A stretch of 64,000 bases of DNA. It comes from Desulfotomaculaceae bacterium. GTDB lineage: Bacteria > Bacillota > Desulfotomaculia > Desulfotomaculales > Pelotomaculaceae. Under the pieces are notes generated by a model. The model was given only the letters and a program-made list of their open reading frames with translations. It was not told the DNA's origin and did no database searches. This document shows, piece after piece, positions 1 to 9,779 of this stretch. The DNA lies in NCBI GenBank assembly GCA_028696455.1, contig JAQVGZ010000001.1, forward strand, positions 34,585 to 98,584, in the 5' to 3' direction. The position numbers were made by a program, and so were the translations under genes. The number at the start of each line of letters is the position of its first letter. Position 1 is the first letter of the stretch.

Positions 1-33
1 GGTTGCGGTAGAGCGATTAGAGAGGAGAAGCTG

Positions 34-951
34 TTGTGTATGTTGTCAGCAAGTAATGGATTAGGAAAACTCGTTGTCATATATTTAATGTTGACTCTAC
101 TCGAATTAGGCAGTACCATGATGCCCGCAGTTGCTGCAACGGATATGTCGATAACAGTGACCGGGGACGAGGTTACTAATCCAAATACTTTTAAAGTGTC
201 TGAACTGAAAGTAATAGAGAGTGCTACCGTAACCCTTAACCTTAGCAGGAGTACGGCAGGGGTGGGAGATAGCGTAACTGCATCGGGTACGGCCACCCCC
301 AATGCTTGGGTCCCCATTAAAGTGCTTGACAGTGCACCAAGTATCGTTTTTTTTGACACAACGAAGGCAGATGCAAGTGGTAACTACAGCATTGACTTTA
401 TTGTGCCTGAAGGTATTAGCGGGTTGCTAACAGTTGTCACGGGATCTGGCAGCAATGTTGCCAACAAAACACTTATGGTAACAACATCGCCCGATACAAC
501 CACACCGGTTTGGACTAACAGCAACCTAATGGTAACTGCTGTTACTCACACAAGCCTGACCCTTACTTGGAGCGGTGCTTCAGATAACACAGGTGTAGTT
601 GGGTACAGAATTTATCAGGGCGGGGCTCTGTTGATATCCACAGCAGCCAACGGAAACACTTTTGACGTGAACGGCTTGATCCCTGGCACTACCTATACCT
701 TTAGGATCCAGGCAATTGATGCGGCAGGCAATGAAAGCATAACCGGCCCCAGCGCAACGGTAACTACTGAAACATTTGTGTTCGGAGATATGAATGGGGA
801 TAAAAGTGTTAATATTCTAGACCTCCTCTTTATAGCCACTAATATCGGGCAACCGAGTACAAAACCAGAGGCTTATAAATCGGATGTTAATGAAGATCGC
901 CAGGTTAATATACTAGACTTAATGATGGTAGAACAGTATATTGGTCAGTGA
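34..951 (+). CDS. secreted protein: signal peptide, Ig-like region, fibronectin type III domain, C-terminal type I dockerin
   Basis: Hydrophobic N-terminus; FN3-like TLTWSGASDNTGVVGYRIYQ...YTFRIQAIDAAGNES; duplicated Ca-binding dockerin motif GDMNGDKSVNILDLLFIATNIG / SDVNEDRQVNILDLMMVEQYIG. Confidence 0.75.
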   Translation: MCMLSASNGLGKLVVIYLMLTLLELGSTMMPAVAATDMSITVTGDEVTNPNTFKVSELKVIESATVTLNLSRSTAGVGDSVTASGTATPNAWVPIKVLDSAPSIVFFDTTKADASGNYSIDFIVPEGISGLLTVVTGSGSNVANKTLMVTTSPDTTTPVWTNSNLMVTAVTHTSLTLTWSGASDNTGVVGYRIYQGGALLISTAANGNTFDVNGLIPGTTYTFRIQAIDAAGNESITGPSATVTTETFVFGDMNGDKSVNILDLLFIATNIGQPSTKPEAYKSDVNEDRQVNILDLMMVEQYIGQ

Positions 952-964
952 TGCTTAATATCAT

Positions 965-3900
965 TTGCAGCTAAAAGACTTAAATTGCTTAAAAGGAGGT
1001 ACTCTGGAAAAATTGTATACGAAAAGACTTCTAAGGTATGGATTGGGAATCCTGCTGGTCACATTGCTGGCCATGCTGCCCGCAGTATTTGCCCCGACAG
1101 ATGCAAGCGCTGCTACCACCAGCCTGACCATCAAAAAGCTAGCGTCTGACGGCACAACTGTCCTTGAGCAGAAAACCGTGACCTATCAGGAGTTAAGGGA
1201 TGGCGAACTTAGTGATGGAACCCCCATACCGGTAATGGGTGGTGATGGGACCACGCACTATTATCACCAGGGCCCGGTATTTATTGATCACCCTGATGAA
1301 GAGACTGAACAGATGCTCCGTTGGAATCCCGAAGAGGATACGAACGTCGACACAAAGGATATGGGTGCTCTGAAGGGGACTAATGTTAAAGACCTCTGCG
1401 AATTAGTGGGTGGTATGAAAGCAGGCGAAACAATAAAAATAAAAGCAATCGATGGTTTCAGCAAGACGTTTGCCTATAAGAATGTTTACCAGTACTCAGA
1501 CCGTGAGGGCCCTATGGTGGTCTGCTGGTACAAGGATGGCAATTACCCGGATTCCGGCTACAGTGATGGCATGCGTCTGGTCTGGTTTGCCGACACCTCG
1601 ACCAACCCCGGTGGCCTTCACGCCTTCGGCAACTGGGACTGGCACGAAGCTGCGGATCCGGAATACTGGTACTATTACCTCGGCAGTGGCGGTGAAAAGT
1701 ACCCGACTACTACCGGACTTTCAGTACAGTACGTCTCGGAGCTAACGATATACAGCAATGAGGATCCGCCGGTAATGCCGGAGGCTGTCTTTGCCGCTGA
1801 TGTAACTTCTGGCGATGCTCCGCTCACGGTGAACTTTACCGACCAGTCAACCAATTCACCAACTACCTGGGCTTGGGATTTTGATAATGACGGCTCTGTG
1901 GACTCCACCGAGCAGAACCCGTCATACACCTACAGCACGGCAGGCACTTTTACGGTTAAGCTCACTGTCACTAATGACGCCGGCAGCGACGACGAGACAA
2001 AAACTGACTACATCACTGTCAACCAGTCACCGGTGGTTATTTCCTTAACCCCCGGCTCCGGGCCGGCCGGGACATTCGTTACTATTACCGGCAGCGGTTT
2101 TGCCCCCAGCACCGCCGGTATAATCTGGTTCGACACCAACGGTGACGGCATCCAGAATAATGGAGAACCGCCGGCGAAAATTTCTACGGTGACCACGGAT
2201 GCAAGCGGCAACCTCCCATCTGATGTACTGGCCGTACCCGGAGATGTCGCGACAGGCAGCTATGCCATCCATGCTGATATTCCTGCCGGCGACGCAATAG
2301 AAGCTTCTGCAGCCTTCACCGTCAGCGCGGGGATACTGCTGAGCTGCAATGCTGGAATCCCCGGGGTAACCACATTTGTCACCGGCAGCGGTTTTGATGC
2401 CGGTGCGGCGGGGACTGTCTGGTTCGACACAAACGGTAACGAAGTTCTGGACGATGGTGAGCCATCGGTTGGCGTAAACACAGATACGAGCGGGGCCATT
2501 CCCCTGCTCACAAGTTTATCTGTACCCTCAGCAAGCACGGGCAGCTACAATGTGCGGGCTGATATCCCGGGCGGGGGCGGCATCGAAGCAAACGCCAGCT
2601 TCACGATTACCAGCAGTGGTATAATTGTGGAACCTAGTTATGGAAACAACAGGGTAAGTTCCACAATAACTGTTACCGGCAGCGGCTTTGCCCCCAGCAC
2701 GAGCTTTAGACTCTTTTGTGACAGGAATAGGAACGGCGTTCGCGACGATGCTGGCTATAGGGATGGCACTACATCCGAATCCGGTACATTCTCCATCAAT
2801 AGTCTGTCTTGGCCATCAGCGCCAACAGGCATCTACAATTTCCTTTGCGACCTGGGTAAGGATGGCACAGCTGACGCTTCAGCCGGCATCTTTATTATTC
2901 CGAGCGTTTACATTAGCACTCCCGTCGGTCTTCCTGGCGCCAATATCGGTATGAATATTGACGGGTTTTTGGGAAATGCGACCGGGTATGTGTGGTTTGA
3001 TACTAACGATAACGGCGTGTGGGATGATGGTGAGAATCAGACAGTGGTAACCACCAAAACCTCTGGAGCGGCTACCTCGCCCGGCCTGACTGTGCCTTCC
3101 GTGCCACCGGGACTCTATCAGGTGTGTACCGAAATACCGGCCAGTGGTCTCAAAGCCCAGGCAGCTCCTTATACCGTCATGGGTATAGCGCTGAATCCCA
3201 GCTCAGGAACTGCCGGCACGAGCATAGATATTACGGGTTATGGCCTTTATCCAAACCAGACGACCGGTAAATATATCTGGTTTGACACTAACGGCAACGG
3301 CGCCTGGGATGCTGATGAGAGCAAGATAGACATAACAACCGACGCCAGCGGCACCTTGTCTCCTGTATCTCTTATTGCTCCGGCAGTGTCAGCAGGCAGC
3401 TATAATGTGCGCCTATCCTCCTCAGAATTCTTCGCCGTGTTTACTATCGTGACACCACCGGTAGCTGCTTTCATCGGCAGTCCCGTCACTGGCGATGCAC
3501 CGCTGACGGTCAGCTTAACCGACGAGTCAACCAACTCACCGACCTCGTGGGCGTGGGACTTTGATAATGACGGTACGGTAGACTCTACTGACCAGAACCC
3601 ATCCTATGAATACAGCTCAGCCGGTACCTACACTGTAAAGCTCACGGTGACCAATGCCGCCGGCAGCGACGAGGAGGTCAAGACCGACTACATCACGGTG
3701 ACTGGACCGGCTCCGAAGACATGGTACGTTGATGACTCCGGCAGCGCCGACTTTATCACCATCAAGACGGCGGTAGACGCAGCAAGTGCAGGGGATACCA
3801 TCATCGTTAAAGATGGTACCTATACCGAGAATGTGATTGTAGACAAGAGTCTGGTTATTCAGTCCGAGAACGGGGCGGAACTGACGATTGTACAGGCGGC

Positions 3901-5266
3901 CAATACGAACGCTGATGTTTTCAAGGTGACAGCAGCGAACGTGACCATTGATGGGTTTACCGTCTCCGGAGCTACATCAATGGGCAAATCAGGCATCTAT
4001 ATTTCCGGCTCGACTAGTGGTTCCTGCACTGTAACAAATAACCTGTGCAGCGGAAACTCTCAAGGAATATCCATTGCATCATCCGGAAACACGGTTTCCA
4101 GCAACATTTGTACTCTCAGTGGCAGATATGGAATTTATTTATCCAACGCAACCGGCAACTCCGTAACCGGAAACACCTGCTTCAACAACACCGCTGGCTC
4201 AGGTTTTGCTCTTTACCTGGCAGATAATGCTGATAACAATACTGTAAGCGGCAACACCTCAGACTCAAATATTATCGGCATAAGAGTTAAGAACGCAGAC
4301 TCCAATTCCATCTTTAATAACACTTCTTCAAACAACAACTATGGCATGGAGATTGCCACCGGCTCTATTGGCAATGTTTTCTACCTAAACAACTTTGTCG
4401 GCAGTACTAGCGGTCAGCTATCCGCGGGATATGGCGCAGTTGCCGGTAACTTCTGGAACTCCCAGACGGAGCAGACTTATGAGTTCAACGGTACCCAGTA
4501 TACCGGCCAGGTGGGCAACTACTGGAGCGACTATGCCGGTGCGGATGCGGATGGCAACGGTGTCGGTGATACGCCGTACCAGACAATCCTGACCGATAAT
4601 GACAACTATCCATTGATGGGGCAATGGCAGAATGGCGTTATCGCCGGCTCCACCGCCGTTCCGCCGATACTGACTGCGGACAGCACGGACAACACGGTCG
4701 GGCAAAATGTGACCTTAAGTTTCACCGATGATGCGGCCTGGCGGACAGCGGTCAGCGGGATCAGCGTCGATGGAATTGCTCTGGATGGCAGCAAGTACAG
4801 CCTGGCAGAGGGAACGATTATCATAGACCAGAGCGTATTTGCGACGGCCAAGGATTATGCGATCGTGGTCCAGGCCACCGGCTACACTGATGCCACCGTT
4901 ACCCAGACCATCAACCAGCAAAATATAAGTGCCGTTTACACAATCACCCCCGCGCCCGATGCGGCTTATAAAGCTGGCGCCACACCTGAAGGGATAAATA
5001 CCATGACCGTCAACAGCGGTATTACCGGATTGAAGTATTTTGGCGTCCAAGTTACCCCGGTGACGGAACATAGCGGAATGGAAGCAGTGGTCTTTACGCA
5101 CCAAAGAAACGGCGCCCAACTTAGCATAAACGTAACCAAAGCCGATTTTGATGTAGTTAGTACTGCTCAAGCTGGCTTTAACGTGCAACCTGATGATGTG
5201 ATCAAAGTCTACATTGTCGACGACTTGACCAACGATATTAACTTCAACCCGACTATCCTGCAATAA
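965..5266 (+). CDS. giant secreted multidomain surface protein (molybdopterin-fold-like N-terminal module, 2 PKD domains, IPT/TIG-like repeats, NosD-type beta-helix, DUF1533-like domain, C-terminal domain shared with 7302..8864)
   Basis: Signal peptide; PKD motifs DAPLTVNFTDQSTNSPTTWAWDFDNDGSVDS and a second copy; repeated WFDTNG(D/N)G blocks; YVDDSGSADFITIKTAVDAASAGDTIIVKDGTYTENV beta-helix start. Confidence 0.7.
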   Translation: MQLKDLNCLKGGTLEKLYTKRLLRYGLGILLVTLLAMLPAVFAPTDASAATTSLTIKKLASDGTTVLEQKTVTYQELRDGELSDGTPIPVMGGDGTTHYYHQGPVFIDHPDEETEQMLRWNPEEDTNVDTKDMGALKGTNVKDLCELVGGMKAGETIKIKAIDGFSKTFAYKNVYQYSDREGPMVVCWYKDGNYPDSGYSDGMRLVWFADTSTNPGGLHAFGNWDWHEAADPEYWYYYLGSGGEKYPTTTGLSVQYVSELTIYSNEDPPVMPEAVFAADVTSGDAPLTVNFTDQSTNSPTTWAWDFDNDGSVDSTEQNPSYTYSTAGTFTVKLTVTNDAGSDDETKTDYITVNQSPVVISLTPGSGPAGTFVTITGSGFAPSTAGIIWFDTNGDGIQNNGEPPAKISTVTTDASGNLPSDVLAVPGDVATGSYAIHADIPAGDAIEASAAFTVSAGILLSCNAGIPGVTTFVTGSGFDAGAAGTVWFDTNGNEVLDDGEPSVGVNTDTSGAIPLLTSLSVPSASTGSYNVRADIPGGGGIEANASFTITSSGIIVEPSYGNNRVSSTITVTGSGFAPSTSFRLFCDRNRNGVRDDAGYRDGTTSESGTFSINSLSWPSAPTGIYNFLCDLGKDGTADASAGIFIIPSVYISTPVGLPGANIGMNIDGFLGNATGYVWFDTNDNGVWDDGENQTVVTTKTSGAATSPGLTVPSVPPGLYQVCTEIPASGLKAQAAPYTVMGIALNPSSGTAGTSIDITGYGLYPNQTTGKYIWFDTNGNGAWDADESKIDITTDASGTLSPVSLIAPAVSAGSYNVRLSSSEFFAVFTIVTPPVAAFIGSPVTGDAPLTVSLTDESTNSPTSWAWDFDNDGTVDSTDQNPSYEYSSAGTYTVKLTVTNAAGSDEEVKTDYITVTGPAPKTWYVDDSGSADFITIKTAVDAASAGDTIIVKDGTYTENVIVDKSLVIQSENGAELTIVQAANTNADVFKVTAANVTIDGFTVSGATSMGKSGIYISGSTSGSCTVTNNLCSGNSQGISIASSGNTVSSNICTLSGRYGIYLSNATGNSVTGNTCFNNTAGSGFALYLADNADNNTVSGNTSDSNIIGIRVKNADSNSIFNNTSSNNNYGMEIATGSIGNVFYLNNFVGSTSGQLSAGYGAVAGNFWNSQTEQTYEFNGTQYTGQVGNYWSDYAGADADGNGVGDTPYQTILTDNDNYPLMGQWQNGVIAGSTAVPPILTADSTDNTVGQNVTLSFTDDAAWRTAVSGISVDGIALDGSKYSLAEGTIIIDQSVFATAKDYAIVVQATGYTDATVTQTINQQNISAVYTITPAPDAAYKAGATPEGINTMTVNSGITGLKYFGVQVTPVTEHSGMEAVVFTHQRNGAQLSINVTKADFDVVSTAQAGFNVQPDDVIKVYIVDDLTNDINFNPTILQ

Positions 5267-5363
5267 CAGATCAACTCATAGTACGATGGGAAAGGTAACG
5301 CTATCGGCTGAAACTTGGGTTAAGTGTTTAATTACTAGTTCAATTGCTGCTGCTATAAACCAT

Positions 5364-5388
5364 AAGCCCGCTAATCAAGCGGGCTTTA
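5364..5388 (+). terminator. Rho-independent terminator-like hairpin
   Basis: AAGCCCGC-taatcaa-GCGGGCTTT. Confidence 0.6.
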
Positions 5389-5525
5389 TGTCTAAAAGGA
5401 GAACATGATCTCATTTGAGATTCCTTAGGCTTCCGGCTAGGCTAAAGAAGCCATTACCATAGGGAAGGATAAAGGGATCATAAAATAACAAGGGAGACTA
5501 TGTATTAAAGAAAGGATGAGTTATT

Positions 5526-6896
5526 ATGCACATTATTGGCAGTAAGGGATTAGGAAAACTGGTCGTCACGTTTTTGATGCTGGCTTTACTTCTTGGATTA
5601 GGCAGTACCATGATGCCATCAGTTGCGGCAGCAGATATTTCGGTAACAGTTAAAGGAGATGGGGTAACAAATCCCAAAACCTTCACCCAGGCTGAGTTGG
5701 AGGCCATGGACCAAGTCGGCCCGCGTCTTTACAGCACAATTAACACCTGGCCCACTAAGAACTGGTATGCGGCTAAAGGCGTGAAACTGACCAAGCTTTT
5801 AGAAGAGACCGGGATTAAAGATGAAGCCAAGACAATTATTATTAAATCAAGTGATGGTTTTAAGGCAACCTTTACCCGGAAAGAGCTGCTTGAAGACGAC
5901 CGCTTCTATTATCCCGGGCTGAAAGATAACCATGAGTATTTTGGTTATATACCAGGTTCACCTGAAGGTGCGGAAAAAGTTGACGCTATTCTGGCCCTGA
6001 GAAGCGTAAATAGCGATAATCTCAATACATTAAACGAGCTCGAAGCGCCGCACTTTATTTTCGGGCAGCGCTGGGTTACGGAACAGACCAACCATGCTTT
6101 TGCGAAATATGTAAATGAAATAGAAGTGACCACTGCGGTTCAGGGAAAATGGGCAAAACCGGAGGCAGATAAGAATAGTGGAGTTGTTCCGGCCGGGACT
6201 CTGGTAAAATTAACAAATCAATACAATGATTCGGACAAGATTTATTACACCACCGACGGCAGCGACCCTACGTTCAAAAGTCCGATATATAACTGGATTG
6301 CCAGTCGGTGGTGGGGTTCCCGGCAGGATGTACTGAACGAAATAAACCACCCGATTGAAATAAACAATAATACCACCATCAAGGCCATCACAATCGGTCT
6401 TGGCAAAGAAGATAGTGATATCGCCACCTTTGAGTACCAGGTCCAGCTGGCTGCGGCGCCCTCCTTAACGGCAGATACCACCGACAATACAATAGGACAG
6501 CCGGTGGACCTGACCTTTACCGATGATGCAGCGTGGCGCGGCGCTATTGCAAGTATTATGGTTAATGATACTGTGTTGAGTAGCGACCAGTATACCGTCA
6601 GCGGGGGAAAGATAAATATAGTCGCAAGCGCTTTTAGCACTGCTGGTGATTATGTGATTATAGTTCGGGCAACCGGCTACTTGGACGCAACCGTAACGCA
6701 ACACATGGTTAATGCAGCAACTGTTATTGGAGATATGAACGGGGATAAGATAGTCAATATTTTAGACCTACTTTTTATAGCCGCTAATATAGGACAGCCT
6801 ACTACAAAGCCTGACGCTTATAAATCAGATGTTAACAAAGATCTCCGGGTGAATATATTAGACTTAATAATGGCAGAACAGTATGTTGGAAAGTAG
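5526..6896 (+). CDS. secreted protein with sulfite-oxidase-type molybdopterin-binding-fold domain, chitobiase-C-like and DUF1533-like domains, C-terminal dockerin
   Basis: W..AKGVKLTKLLEETGIKDEAKTIIIKSSDGFKATF resembles the PF00174-type pattern; C-terminal GDMNGDKIVNILDLLFIAANIG dockerin; N-terminus paralogous to 34..951. Confidence 0.7.
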   Translation: MHIIGSKGLGKLVVTFLMLALLLGLGSTMMPSVAAADISVTVKGDGVTNPKTFTQAELEAMDQVGPRLYSTINTWPTKNWYAAKGVKLTKLLEETGIKDEAKTIIIKSSDGFKATFTRKELLEDDRFYYPGLKDNHEYFGYIPGSPEGAEKVDAILALRSVNSDNLNTLNELEAPHFIFGQRWVTEQTNHAFAKYVNEIEVTTAVQGKWAKPEADKNSGVVPAGTLVKLTNQYNDSDKIYYTTDGSDPTFKSPIYNWIASRWWGSRQDVLNEINHPIEINNNTTIKAITIGLGKEDSDIATFEYQVQLAAAPSLTADTTDNTIGQPVDLTFTDDAAWRGAIASIMVNDTVLSSDQYTVSGGKINIVASAFSTAGDYVIIVRATGYLDATVTQHMVNAATVIGDMNGDKIVNILDLLFIAANIGQPTTKPDAYKSDVNKDLRVNILDLIMAEQYVGK

Positions 6897-7065
6897 ATCT
6901 TAATCAAAAACTGATAAATTGGCTCATTAATCAATCCAACCCACAGCATCTCAGTGCTGGTCACATTTTAGATCTTACAATAGCATTAATAAAAATGGTA
7001 AATATATAATCTTGCTGGTAATTTTGTAGTATAATAACTAATATAGACGTTTTGCCTAAGTAAAT

Positions 7066-7168
7066 ACTTCTCCGAGTCCAGTTGCCTGTCGTTAATAGCC
7101 ACGGCAGTTGGGCCTACAGGTGTAGTTGGAAACGGGTACACCTCCCATTGCGAAAAGGAGAGACATGA
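7066..7168 (+). promoter_or_regulatory. Moco/Wco (molybdenum/tungsten cofactor) riboswitch candidate 1
   Basis: P1 TCTCC/GGAGA; P2 CCAGTTGCC/GGCAGTTGG; hairpin GGTGTA...TACACC directly followed by TCCCATtgcGAAAAGGAGAGACA, matching the E. coli moaA leader 3' core CCUCCCGUAUCUGGAAAGGUGUACA as remembered. Confidence 0.75.
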
Positions 7169-7185
7169 TATCATCTGCGCTTATT

Positions 7186-7222
7186 AAGGCTTTGTCTCCA
7201 TCAAACAATGGGACAAAGCCTT
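7186..7222 (+). terminator. riboswitch expression-platform hairpin
   Basis: AAGGCTTTGTCtCC...GGgACAAAGCCTTT immediately 3' of the riboswitch; U-tract is weak. Confidence 0.55.
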
Positions 7223-7301
7223 TGTGTCATACGCAATTATTATCCAACAAAAAAGATTTTTGTAGATTTGAGGAAAACTTACGATAAAGGAGTGCGGTGA
7301 T

Positions 7302-8864
7302 ATGAGACCTGGATTTGATTACAGCAAAAGAAAAATAACGGCTGCAGAAAGCATTTTTTGCTTTATTTTTTTGCTATTAACGGTTTTATATTGCTGGTTT
7401 TTTTCTCCTGTTGCCTTAGCTGAGGAATCCGCGAAGCCTGAGCAAATTATTCTGACCTGGACTATGGATCCGGCTACATCTCAGACAATTACCTGGTTAA
7501 CACCAACTAATTCCCCTGCCCGGGTAGAGTATTTAATTGCAGATGAATTTATCGGCAATTTTGATTCAGCCCAACAAGTGGATGCCGGGTGTTCTGCATT
7601 TGACAGTTCCAATTACCGTTTTACAGTAAATATAACCGGATTGACCCCGGCTACAAAGTATGTCTACCGGGTTGGGAGAGAAGGGGCCTGGAGCGCGCCT
7701 TTATCCTTTACTACAGCCGCGGCCACACAGGATTTCTCTTTCTTGTACTTTGGAGATGTGCAGTCCGGCTATTCCGATTGGGGCAGTACGCTGGATTCAG
7801 TTGAACAAGCCTACCCCCAAATCAAATTTGCTCTTTTAGGCGGGGATTTAACGGATAACGGCAGCGATGAGAATGAGTGGGGGCAGTTTCTTGATGCCGC
7901 GACGGGCGTATTCTCGCAGATTCCAGTAATGCCGGCCATGGGAAACCATGATGGAACGATGTATCAGAAGTTTTTTGCACTCCCGGACAACGGCCCCGCA
8001 GGTTTTAAGCAGACTTTTTACTCCTTTGATTACGGGGATGCCCATTTTGTTATATTGAACAGCAGCAACAATACTGATGAAAGAGTGAAACAATGGCTGG
8101 CACATGACCTGCAAAACACGACAAAAGTATGGAAATTTGTTGTTTTTCATATTCCCGCTTATCCGGCTACTTATGATTACAAGGGAATTGATCAATCCAT
8201 ACGCGCAAATTGGGTGCCCATTTTTGAACAACACAAGGTGGATATGGTTTTTGTCGGTCACCAGCATTTGTATATGCGGACCCATCCCATTTACCAGGGT
8301 GAAGTCCAGACTGAACCGGCGTATGGGATTGTTTACGTGATGGGTAATGCCGGTTCCAAGACCTACGCCGGGGGCGGGGGATTTCCCTACATCGCCAGGG
8401 AACAGACCGGCAGCAACTACCAGGTTATTGATATTGAAGATAATGTTTTGACATTGACATCAAAACAATCAACCGGTGAGCTGATTGAAATTTACACAAT
8501 AAATAAAAGCGGCAGCACGGACCCAAGGCCAGTCTACTCACTTTCTCCCCAGCCCGATCCATCTTATGCTGCTGGGACAACCCAGAACGGCATCAATACC
8601 ATGACTGTCAATGCCGGTATGGTAGGTTTAAAATACTTCGCTTGCAGCGTTACGCCGGTGATCCCCCATAGTGGTAATGAAACATTGGTCTTTACACATT
8701 TAAGAAACGGTAGTCAGCTTGGACTCAACGCTACCAGAGCTGATTTTGACCAGGTCAGTATGGCCCAGGCCGGTTTTAATGTTCAGCAGGGTGATGTAAT
8801 CAGAGCGTATATTGTAGATGCCATGACCAATGCCGTCGACGTTAACCCTGTGATTTTACAGTAA
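7302..8864 (+). CDS. secreted purple-acid-phosphatase-like metallophosphoesterase with C-terminal domain shared with 965..5266
   Basis: Signal peptide, FN3-like PAP N-domain, metallophosphoesterase motifs FGDVQ, GGDLTDNG, GNHDG, VGHQH. Confidence 0.8.
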   Translation: MRPGFDYSKRKITAAESIFCFIFLLLTVLYCWFFSPVALAEESAKPEQIILTWTMDPATSQTITWLTPTNSPARVEYLIADEFIGNFDSAQQVDAGCSAFDSSNYRFTVNITGLTPATKYVYRVGREGAWSAPLSFTTAAATQDFSFLYFGDVQSGYSDWGSTLDSVEQAYPQIKFALLGGDLTDNGSDENEWGQFLDAATGVFSQIPVMPAMGNHDGTMYQKFFALPDNGPAGFKQTFYSFDYGDAHFVILNSSNNTDERVKQWLAHDLQNTTKVWKFVVFHIPAYPATYDYKGIDQSIRANWVPIFEQHKVDMVFVGHQHLYMRTHPIYQGEVQTEPAYGIVYVMGNAGSKTYAGGGGFPYIAREQTGSNYQVIDIEDNVLTLTSKQSTGELIEIYTINKSGSTDPRPVYSLSPQPDPSYAAGTTQNGINTMTVNAGMVGLKYFACSVTPVIPHSGNETLVFTHLRNGSQLGLNATRADFDQVSMAQAGFNVQQGDVIRAYIVDAMTNAVDVNPVILQ

Positions 8865-8884
8865 CTATTTGGGAGGTCCTTGAT

Positions 8885-9616
8885 TTGGACGCCGTTGTGG
8901 TTGACAATCTTTGCTATAAATATCAGCCCTCGGGCAGACAAATATTGAAAAACATCAGCTTCAAGGCCGGGCAAGGTGAGATAGTGGCTGTATTGGGTCT
9001 CAGTGGCTGCGGTAAAAGCACCCTGGGTTTATGCCTTGGCGGCATTATACCTCATTACCTGGGGGGTGAGTTGACCGGCCGGGTACAGGTACATGGAATA
9101 GAAGTAAAAGACCACAATGTGGCCCGGCTGGCGCTGGAAGTGGGACTGGTCTTTCAGGATCCCGAAACGCAGCTTTTTTTACCAACTGTGGAGGATGAAA
9201 TAGCTTTTGCCCCTGAAAATCTATGCCTGCCGCCGGAAGAGATAGGCAAGCGGGTTTATGACATGATCAATATGTTAGGTCTTAGTGATATAAGGCAAGC
9301 GAATCCAAACCAGTTATCCGGAGGCCAAAAACATCTGGTGGCCCTGGGAGCGGTTTTAGCCCTGGAACCCGGTATACTGGTACTGGATGAAGTAATGGCC
9401 CAGATGGACTCTACGAGTAAAAAGAAGATTAAAGACATCCTGGTTAATTTGCGCCTTTACGGCAAAACCATTCTGATTATCGAACATGAACTGGAAAGCC
9501 TCTCCATCGCAGATCGTATTTTAGTGCTGGAGGACGGGGCTTTGATCCGGGATGGACAGGCATCAGAGATAGTAGCGGACGAAGAATTCCTGGCCAGGCA
9601 GAAGCTGATGTTTTGA
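8885..9616 (+). CDS. ECF-type transporter ATPase (EcfA/CbiO-like) 1
   Basis: Walker A GLSGCGKST, Q-loop VFQDPETQLF, signature LSGGQKHLVALG, Walker B ILVLDEV. Confidence 0.85.
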   Translation: MDAVVVDNLCYKYQPSGRQILKNISFKAGQGEIVAVLGLSGCGKSTLGLCLGGIIPHYLGGELTGRVQVHGIEVKDHNVARLALEVGLVFQDPETQLFLPTVEDEIAFAPENLCLPPEEIGKRVYDMINMLGLSDIRQANPNQLSGGQKHLVALGAVLALEPGILVLDEVMAQMDSTSKKKIKDILVNLRLYGKTILIIEHELESLSIADRILVLEDGALIRDGQASEIVADEEFLARQKLMF

Positions 9617-9779
9617 TCACGCTGATGGCGTATAACGCCGCCGGTCCTGGCTAAGGTAATACTACAATTGGAATATTAGAATCTGAAGATAGCAAGTCTC
9701 ACCGGCGTTCTGGGCTGACAAGGGCTCGGTATAGGCCAGGTGGTATAGCTAATATTCAATAAATAGCTTGGGGGAACAA

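Noticed and set aside
4715-5263. Antisense ORFs (for example 182 aa minus strand, and many 60-190-aa ORFs opposite known genes)
   Set aside because: They lie fully antisense to strongly supported genes and show no domain motifs; typical spurious ORFs.
34-6896. Cellulosome locus
   Set aside because: Dockerins are present, but no cohesin, scaffoldin or glycoside hydrolase is visible.
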